Assembly (NCBI GenBank): GCA_031272415.1
Contig: JAISTU010000017.1
Coordinates: 1 to 21,952 of the forward strand
Source: Bacteroidales bacterium
Lineage (GTDB): Bacteria; Bacteroidota; Bacteroidia; Bacteroidales; WCHB1-69
DNA: 21,952 nucleotides
Direction of reading: 5' to 3'
Shown piece by piece: positions 16,581 to 21,952 of this stretch (its first letter is position 1; each line of letters starts with the position of its first letter). The notes under the pieces were generated by a model. That model made no database searches, was not told the origin of the DNA, and saw only the letters and a program-made list of their open reading frames with translations. Both the position numbers and the translations under genes were made by a program.

Positions 16581-17885
16581 TTATTTTTTTCTGAAAAATA
16601 TATCCATTGGAGCACCTGAGAAATCCCAAAATTGTCGGATTTTGTTTTCCAAAAATTGTTTGTAAGAATCTCTCACATATTGTGGTAAATTACAAAAGAA
16701 CGCAAATGCAGGCGTTGGCGTTGGAAGTTGAGTTACATACTTAATTCTCACCACTTTATCCTTTTGCATGGGAGGTGGATAATTGGCAATAAGTTCCAAA
16801 AGCGTGTCATTGAGTTCAGAAGTTGAAATTTTACGACAACAATTTTTATATACATTCATTGAGGTTTCTAATACCTTGAAAATACGCTGTTTATGAATTA
16901 CGGAGGTAAATATCAAAGGTACATCATTATAAGGGGCTATCTTTTGTTTGATATTTTTTTCAAATTCTAAATGTGTATTGGAGTTTTTTTCAATCAAATC
17001 CCACTTATTGACCACCAAAACGACACCTTTTTTATTGCGTTGAGCGAGGCTTAAAATATTAACATCTTGTGCCTCAAATCCATTTTCTGCATCACACATA
17101 ACAATACAAACATCGCTGTTTTCAATTGCCCTGACGGTACGCATAACAGAATAAAATTCAAGATTTTGCTCTACATTTTTCTTTTTTCGCAAACCGGCAG
17201 TATCTACCAAATAAAACTCAAATCCAAAGGCATTGTAAAGCGTATAAACGGAGTCGCGAGTAGTGCCTGCCAAAGGGGTAACAATACTTCTCTCTGTGCC
17301 TAAAAAAGCATTGATAATAGAAGATTTTCCTACATTTGGTCTGCCTATGACCGTAATTTTGGGTATATTTTTATCAATATCCTCCTCATAAACGGTAAAA
17401 TGTTTGACCACCTCGTCCAATAAATCGCCTGTACCACTGCCATTTACTGCCGAAACAGCAAACAAATTGGGCATCCCTAAGGCATAAAATTCCATTTGAG
17501 ATAAATAATTGGACGGAGAATCTATTTTATTGACCACTAAAAACACAGGCTTTTTACTCGGACGCAACAATGCAGCAATATCCTCATCCAAAGGCGTAAT
17601 CCCTTCTCGTGCATCCACCAAAAACAAAATTACATCCGCCTCATCTATTGCCAAATTCACTTGTCGGCATATTTCTGTTTCATAAATATCCTCCGAATTC
17701 ATTACATAACCGCCTGTATCTATGACCGAAAACGCATATCCATTCCACTCACTAACACCATAATTTCTATCTCTTGTTACGCCGGAAACAGCATCCACTA
17801 TCGCACTTTTTGTCCGTGTCAAACGGTTAAATAATGTAGATTTGCCTGTATTAGGTCTGCCTACCAAAGCCAATGTATTTCTCAT
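16581..17885 (-). CDS. der: Ribosome-assembly GTPase Der (EngA)
   Basis: Essential GTPase with two G domains in tandem that helps mature the 50S ribosomal subunit. First G domain: GRPNTGKST at 9-17, DTGG at 56-59, NKID at 119-122. Second: GRPNVGKSS at 181-189, DTAGLRKK at 228-235, NKWD at 293-296. A KH-like C-terminal domain follows and ends PMDIFFRKK. The length of 434 residues is standard for the family, and all nucleotide-binding motifs are intact. It lies 37 bases after the DUF4270 lipoprotein gene. The coupling of a housekeeping GTPase with envelope genes in one transcript is probably historical rather than functional. Confidence 0.96.
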   Translation of the reverse strand: MRNTLALVGRPNTGKSTLFNRLTRTKSAIVDAVSGVTRDRNYGVSEWNGYAFSVIDTGGYVMNSEDIYETEICRQVNLAIDEADVILFLVDAREGITPLDEDIAALLRPSKKPVFLVVNKIDSPSNYLSQMEFYALGMPNLFAVSAVNGSGTGDLLDEVVKHFTVYEEDIDKNIPKITVIGRPNVGKSSIINAFLGTERSIVTPLAGTTRDSVYTLYNAFGFEFYLVDTAGLRKKKNVEQNLEFYSVMRTVRAIENSDVCIVMCDAENGFEAQDVNILSLAQRNKKGVVLVVNKWDLIEKNSNTHLEFEKNIKQKIAPYNDVPLIFTSVIHKQRIFKVLETSMNVYKNCCRKISTSELNDTLLELIANYPPPMQKDKVVRIKYVTQLPTPTPAFAFFCNLPQYVRDSYKQFLENKIRQFWDFSGAPMDIFFRKK

Positions 17886-17922
17886 TTTTGTATTGATTTT
17901 TATGTTTTTATGTTTTTTTTGC

Positions 17923-19242
17923 TTATTCTATAATTGTATAATTTATTTCGAGTCGCAATCTCTTCCCTGCTACTGTGGGGGCAGTCCCGCAGAGAGCCAA
18001 ACGACAAAGATATGTCCCTGCGGCGGGAATAAATATCTCCACTTTATAATCCTCGCCTTTGCCATCTACCAAATTTTGAATGTATTGCGTAATAAAAGCA
18101 CGATATTCTTTCTTTTCACTATTGTAACTGCCATTAAAATAAGTTGTAGATAACAGATAATCAGGCATATAATGATAAATATTGTCCGAAGGATTGAAAT
18201 ATCGCATATTCAAAGACGATGGCGGGAAAAAACGGTCTTCAGACTTTGCCTCATCTTCACTAATGACCAATATAGCCCTGTGAATGACCACTTTTTTCCC
18301 TGCAAATGTTTCTCTTAAATAGGGAAAATTGAGAACTGTTTTGACCCCCGCACCGGACTGAACAAAAAGATTGTCTTTTGTAGATGATTGATTACCAGAT
18401 AATTGTGCCTGTAAATCAGAAGAAGCAAGAGTAAAATCATGCTCAACAGTGCCAAATCGCACCGCCGAAGTGTCATCAGATATAAATTGAATAGACAGCG
18501 GTGTTGAAGGATCTGAATTATTGTGATAATAAAGTGTTAAACAGGTCAAAGAATCCGACAACATTGCTGAAACTGCCGAACCATCACCATTATATCCTAC
18601 TGCCTTGATACTCAATCCTTTAAAATAATGCTGAAAAGTTTCATTGTCCGTCAAATTCGCATCCGATGCCTGCAAAAATTTAGTGTTGGCAAAATTGATA
18701 TTGAGCGGAATACGTACATAAGCATAATTTTTGCCCTCTTCTATGCTTTTAGGACGAGGCAAAAATTGATAAGGCGAACAAAGCGGTGTAGCATCCGTTG
18801 AAAGTGTTGAATTGGAATAATACACTTTTTCTTTGTCCACAACTTCGTCAATTTCAAATACTTGCGCCATAAAAGCCTGTGTTGTATCGCCATAATAACT
18901 CGTATAAGCCACACTCAAAACCAATGAATCCGCAACAGCATCGTTTCCAAAACTGATATTGGCAGTCGGCAACTTAAATTGCAGATAAATATCGCCTTTT
19001 GATGTGCCGAAAATGGGGTCTTTTACATATCCTAATATGTTGGTAATCAAGTATTTAGTTACAATACTATCTTCGGCGGTCGTGTATGCTGCAATGGTAG
19101 AAGTGTCCATAAAATCGGTGTTTAAAAACTCATCTACCGGCTGCATATTTAAGCCGATATTGCCCGCATCTTCCTTGCAATTGAAAAGCAAAAAAGCAAT
19201 GGATATAAAAAAAAGGATTGTTATATTTTGTTTTTTTATCAT
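17923..19242 (-). CDS. DUF4270 family lipoprotein, probably surface-exposed
   Basis: Lipoprotein of 439 residues with a short hydrophobic signal ending LLFNC, where C22 is the likely lipidated residue. The residues after it, KED, fit the K-(D/E)2 lipoprotein export signal described in Capnocytophaga, so it may be flipped to the outer face. Asn before the lipid Cys is unusual for a lipobox. The body is beta-rich with no catalytic motif I recognise, and matches in layout the DUF4270 family restricted to Bacteroidota, whose function is unknown. In several Bacteroidales I recall this family coded directly after a short starch-synthase-like protein, and the same pair is present here with 17 bases between the genes. 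The conserved neighbour suggests a shared envelope role. Confidence 0.78.
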   Translation of the reverse strand: MIKKQNITILFFISIAFLLFNCKEDAGNIGLNMQPVDEFLNTDFMDTSTIAAYTTAEDSIVTKYLITNILGYVKDPIFGTSKGDIYLQFKLPTANISFGNDAVADSLVLSVAYTSYYGDTTQAFMAQVFEIDEVVDKEKVYYSNSTLSTDATPLCSPYQFLPRPKSIEEGKNYAYVRIPLNINFANTKFLQASDANLTDNETFQHYFKGLSIKAVGYNGDGSAVSAMLSDSLTCLTLYYHNNSDPSTPLSIQFISDDTSAVRFGTVEHDFTLASSDLQAQLSGNQSSTKDNLFVQSGAGVKTVLNFPYLRETFAGKKVVIHRAILVISEDEAKSEDRFFPPSSLNMRYFNPSDNIYHYMPDYLLSTTYFNGSYNSEKKEYRAFITQYIQNLVDGKGEDYKVEIFIPAAGTYLCRLALCGTAPTVAGKRLRLEINYTIIE

Positions 19243-19259
19243 ATTTATTTGATTATCAT

Positions 19260-20057
19260 TTAATTAACTAATGTATTATAAAGTGTAACATAATCGTCTG
19301 CATAGTGGTCTCTTCTATGGACAAAGAAATGTTTCCCCGATTGGAAAACATAATCTTTGATTTCGGCGGGTACACTATCTTCGGCTATCACAACCGCATC
19401 GCTAAAATCTATCGCCGTTTTTGTGGTTGACTCACAAGTAGCCTGCTTATATAATTTGGCTACGCTGGCGGGTATCCCTGTTGATTTCAATTTAACAGGA
19501 AATGAACGAAAACTCTTTGTAAATGTATCCCCAAAAACAGAATATATCACTTTTGTATTGGCAAAAATAGGATTATCTTTGTAAAGCACTTTCACATAGA
19601 GCGGTACCAATGAAGCAATCCACCCTTGACAATGTATTATATCCGGACTCCAGCCCAAATTTTTAGTGGTCTCCAATACCCCTTTTGCGAAAAACATTGC
19701 CCTCTCATCATTATCCGTATAAAATTTTCCATATTTATCAAATAAAGTTCCCTCTTGAAAAAAGTCCTCATTTTCAATAAAATATGTTTGCAATCTAACG
19801 GCTTGTATAGACCCTACTTTGACATGCAAAGTACGATTATGACCGCCGATAGGAATATTTAAGCCTGATAAACGGATGACCTCATGCAGTTGATATTTCC
19901 GCTCATTAACAAGTTTATAACCCGGCATGAAAGTCCGAATATCCAATCCCCGCTCCTGAATGCTTTGCGGTAGGTATCTGCCTACTACTGAAAGATGTGA
20001 TACCTCTAAATAAGGCGTAATCTCTTGATTTACAAAAAGTATTTTTTTAGCCAGCAT
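19260..20057 (-). CDS. Half-length GT5 starch/glycogen synthase-like protein
   Basis: Protein of 265 residues matching only the N-terminal Rossmann half of GT5 glycogen/starch synthases: KILFVNQEITPYLE at 5-18, YFIENEDFF at 92-100, DNDERAMFFAKGVLE at 116-130, DIIHCQGW at 139-146. Real glycogen synthases have about 470-500 residues, with a second domain carrying the donor-binding Glu, and a KxGGL loop near the N-terminus. Here that loop position reads EVSHLSVVGRYLP and the second domain is missing. The frame ends cleanly and the next gene follows after 17 bases, so this is a stable short form, known from other Bacteroidales, and not a truncation. Glycogen synthase activity is doubtful. It is first in the operon, with a weak AAGGAAA ribosome site and a promoter about 56 bases upstream. 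Confidence 0.82.
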   Translation of the reverse strand: MLAKKILFVNQEITPYLEVSHLSVVGRYLPQSIQERGLDIRTFMPGYKLVNERKYQLHEVIRLSGLNIPIGGHNRTLHVKVGSIQAVRLQTYFIENEDFFQEGTLFDKYGKFYTDNDERAMFFAKGVLETTKNLGWSPDIIHCQGWIASLVPLYVKVLYKDNPIFANTKVIYSVFGDTFTKSFRSFPVKLKSTGIPASVAKLYKQATCESTTKTAIDFSDAVVIAEDSVPAEIKDYVFQSGKHFFVHRRDHYADDYVTLYNTLVN

Positions 20058-20113
20058 ATATTTCCTTTTCTATTTTTTTTCTTTTCTATTCTTGTATATG
20101 TTTTACCTATTTA

Positions 20114-20140
20114 CAAAGATAGCAAAAAAAAGAATACAAA
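20114..20140 (-). promoter_or_regulatory. Promoter of the GT5/DUF4270/der/rmlD operon
   Basis: On the minus strand TATCTTTG (20121 down to 20114) fits the Bacteroidota -7 box TAnnTTTG, and a TTTG lies 15 bases upstream (20140 down to 20137) beyond a T8 tract. The 27-base block is the same as the one at 15300-15326 except at one position. Confidence 0.65.
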
Positions 20141-20232
20141 AAAAAAAATCAAAAAAGACAAAAAAAGTCCATTATCGCATAAAAAAGTAGCCAATTATGC
20201 AAAAAAAAGCAAAAAATTACCTGATTATTATC

Positions 20233-20360
20233 TGTCTGAACTGTGATTTTCGTATGATTTATGTGATTTGTGTGATTTTAAAATTGTCTGAACCACGATT
20301 TTCATAAGATTAATAGGATTAAAATAATCATAAAAATCATTCAAAATCACAGTTCAGACA
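20233..20360. repeat. Composite inverted repeat, short copy (128 bp)
   Basis: Perfect 18-bp inverted ends, TGTCTGAACTGTGATTTT at 20233-20250 and its complement at 20343-20360. It has the same three-unit plan as the copy at 283-430: two direct units (starting 20233 and 20284) and one inverted unit, with TGATT-like words mostly 9 bases apart. The middle unit begins TTGTCTGAACCACGATTTT as in the other copy. The end arms differ from the other copy, but both arms changed together. Counted between the same end bases it is 18 bases shorter: one 9-base period is missing from the middle unit and one from the inverted unit. Confidence 0.85.
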
Positions 20361-20368
20361 AGAAGGGG

Positions 20369-20389
20369 ATTGCGGGTCTCGCCCGCAAT
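20369..20389. repeat. GC-rich hairpin (ATTGCGGG arms)
   Basis: ATTGCGGG and CCCGCAAT form a perfect 8-bp stem with a 5-base loop TCTCG, beginning 8 bases beyond the composite repeat. Neither strand shows a following T run. It resembles REP-type palindromes and could also slow RNA polymerase or protect the 3' end of the nuclease-ATPase transcript. Confidence 0.6.
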
Positions 20390-20409
20390 AACGAGTAGGA
20401 GGATGCACA

Positions 20410-20452
20410 TTTTTTATAACAATTTTATCCCAAAATGCAAAAAAAATTTACT
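20410..20452. repeat. Dispersed intergenic sequence, copy C
   Basis: The plus strand reads TTTTTTATAACAATTTTA, then TCCCAAAATGCAAAAAAAA, then TTTACTC. Word order and spacing resemble the copies at 5426-5470 and 15561-15605. It runs into the final codons of the nuclease-ATPase gene. Confidence 0.4.
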
Positions 20453-21952
20453 CTTCTTTTTTCGGCGAATACACCCAATTTTTCACATTTCTTTTTTTAT
20501 TATCCATTTCCACCCCGATTTTGAAAACTTTTTTGTCGGAGAGGTTAAATTTCCCTGCATAATCTTTAATGTCAATTTGTTTTAAGGCATCTTCGGCAGT
20601 ACCATTACCGTCCATTTTGAACTCAAAAATAAAAATTTTGTCCTTAAACTCAACAACTGCATCAGGTCTTCCTACGGCATAATGAGGCTCAACTGTAATT
20701 CTTTGTCCCATGAGTGCAAAAAGAATGTAAAACACTGTCTGATAATGCTTTTCGGTCTTATTTTCAAGGTCATAACTAAATCCTGAAAAGAATACCTTCA
20801 ACCGCTCCATAAAAGTATCTATCTGCTCGTCCAACAAATCATCAACAAAATTGTTGTAATCAATCTCTGTAAAGTCGTCTTGTTTAGCGAAGTATATCGG
20901 CACCAATTCCTCCAAAAAGCCGTATTTTACCTCTTCATTTGGAAATCCAAGCACATATTGATTTCGTTCTTTGTCAAAACTTTTAATGGTCAAATAGCCA
21001 CTCTGATACAACACAGGTACAGGGTTTTTATTTTCATAGCGATAATCCATAATTGAGCGTGCGGCGATGCGAGTTTCTTTTTCGAGTGTTGGAACATCAA
21101 TTTTAGCATTTTTTACCATTTCTGCTAAGAATGTAGGCGTGCCGGTTTCAAACCAATAATTGCCAAAATCCAACATGTCAAACGCATTTAACAAACTAAA
21201 CGGATTATACATGCCTTCCGCTTGTTTTGCAAAATGATAACCATCGTAATAATGCCGCAATTTATCAATGGTTTCCTCAACGCTCATTTCATTTTCGGTT
21301 GCCAAATTTTCAATATCGGGTCGAAAATTTGTCAATAATTCTGCTTCTGAAATGCCACAAATTTGAGCATATTTTTTATTCATTGAAATATCAACTAAAT
21401 GGTTCAAATCACTGAAAACACTCACTTGTGAAAATTTTGTAACCCCTGTTAAAAACACAAATCTTAAATGCTCATCTTCGGCTTTCAAAACACCATAAAA
21501 ACCTTTGAGTTCAGTTCGCATTTGGTCATTTAACACGTCATCGTGCATTGTAGAAAACAATGGTTTATCATACTCATCCACCAAAACAACCACTTTTTTG
21601 CTTGATTTTTGGGCTGCACGCTCTATTAAGCCCGCAAATCGCACAGCAAACGTTTTCTCAGCGGTTTCTTTACCCCAAATTTTCTCTAACTTTAACAAAT
21701 TCTTCTCCAAGACTTGATACAAAGCCTCCAAATTCGCATATCCCTCCAAATTAAACTCAATATGAAATACCGGATATTCTGTCCAATCTTTTTCTAATTC
21801 ACTGATTTTCAATCCGTTAAACAAGTCTTTTCTACCTTTAAAATAGTACTTCAAAGTAGAAAGAAACAAACTTTTTCCAAATCTACGCGGACGAGAAAGA
21901 AAAACCTGTTTGTGTGCCGTAACTAACGGATAAATAAAACCCGTTTTATCAA
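20448..21952 (-). CDS. AAA-ATPase-like / PD-(D/E)XK nuclease fusion, N-terminus outside window
   Basis: About 500 residues are visible. The frame stays open to the window edge, so the gene begins beyond it. The first visible residues read DKTGFIYPLV, then the nucleotide-binding loop SRPRRFGKS (visible residues 19-27), a Walker B-like VVVLVDEYDKP near 120-130, and a FLTGVTKFSQVS segment near 166-177. The C-terminal part has the nuclease signature RPDAVVEFKD...FIFEFK (D430, E443, K445 in visible numbering), followed by ALKQI. This matches the AAA-ATPase_like plus PDDEXK_9 (DUF1703) family, often present in many copies in Bacteroidota genomes. Its function is unknown; links to mobile DNA or defence have been proposed. 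All core residues that can be seen are intact. Confidence 0.85.
   Translation of the reverse strand, partial: DKTGFIYPLVTAHKQVFLSRPRRFGKSLFLSTLKYYFKGRKDLFNGLKISELEKDWTEYPVFHIEFNLEGYANLEALYQVLEKNLLKLEKIWGKETAEKTFAVRFAGLIERAAQKSSKKVVVLVDEYDKPLFSTMHDDVLNDQMRTELKGFYGVLKAEDEHLRFVFLTGVTKFSQVSVFSDLNHLVDISMNKKYAQICGISEAELLTNFRPDIENLATENEMSVEETIDKLRHYYDGYHFAKQAEGMYNPFSLLNAFDMLDFGNYWFETGTPTFLAEMVKNAKIDVPTLEKETRIAARSIMDYRYENKNPVPVLYQSGYLTIKSFDKERNQYVLGFPNEEVKYGFLEELVPIYFAKQDDFTEIDYNNFVDDLLDEQIDTFMERLKVFFSGFSYDLENKTEKHYQTVFYILFALMGQRITVEPHYAVGRPDAVVEFKDKIFIFEFKMDGNGTAEDALKQIDIKDYAGKFNLSDKKVFKIGVEMDNKKRNVKNWVYSPKKEE

Larger units (their letters stand above)
20058..20447. other. Intergenic stretch between nuclease-ATPase gene and GT5-like operon
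   Basis: No gene was found in these 390 bases. In the transcribed direction it holds copy C of a dispersed sequence (20410-20452, overlapping the nuclease stop codon), a GC-rich hairpin (20369-20389), the short copy of the composite inverted repeat (20233-20360), a stretch of A runs, and the promoter of the GT5-like operon (20114-20140). Confidence 0.7.

Noticed and set aside
19260..20057. Truncated or frameshifted glycogen synthase
   Set aside because: The stop codon is followed after 17 bases by the next gene of the operon, with no remnant of the missing domain between them. Short forms of this kind are known in the phylum.
21869..21869. TTG start codon for the ATPase-nuclease gene
   Set aside because: The frame stays open to the window edge, and the residues upstream of this TTG form the nucleotide-binding loop (SRPRRFGKS) of the family, so the true start is outside the window.

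Overview
The window is AT-rich DNA from a member of the Bacteroidota, most likely an anaerobe of the Bacteroidales or a close relative. The evidence is a type IX secretion (T9SS) cargo tail, a PorV/PorQ-like barrel, a long TonB-dependent receptor with a carboxypeptidase-regulatory-like N-terminus, a DUF4270 lipoprotein beside a short GT5 protein, an [FeFe]-hydrogenase set, and -7 promoter boxes of the TAnnTTTG type. Apart from a transposase tail at the left edge, every gene lies on the minus strand, so transcription runs from high to low coordinates.

Layout from the right. At 21952-20448 is an AAA-ATPase/PD-(D/E)XK nuclease fusion whose N-terminus lies outside the window. A 390-base gap follows, holding a composite inverted repeat, a GC-rich hairpin and a good promoter. 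A probable operon (20057-15636) then encodes a half-length GT5 starch-synthase-like protein, a DUF4270 surface lipoprotein, the ribosome-assembly GTPase Der, and dTDP-4-dehydrorhamnose reductase RmlD. After a second gap with a nearly identical promoter comes an envelope operon (15262-5706): a 1252-residue TonB-dependent receptor, a 1517-residue secreted protein with a T9SS sorting domain, and a PorV/PorQ-family barrel, closed by an intrinsic terminator. A third gap leads to a redox operon (5300-534): a SpoIIE-type PP2C phosphatase, then HydC, HydB and HydA of a soluble NADH-linked [FeFe] hydrogenase, also closed by an intrinsic terminator. The left edge has the last 47 codons of an ISL3-like transposase on the plus strand.

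How the genes may work together (inference): the hydrogenase disposes of reductant as H2 during fermentation, and the phosphatase may tune it or a partner. HydB and HydA are trimmed relative to classical electron-bifurcating enzymes, which suggests a simpler NADH:H2 enzyme. In the envelope operon, the PorV-like barrel and receptor may carry or anchor the large T9SS cargo at the cell surface. The gaps are rich in dispersed repeats. The most striking is a three-unit element present twice, whose arms co-vary in both sequence and length. No CRISPR array, tRNA or rRNA gene was seen.
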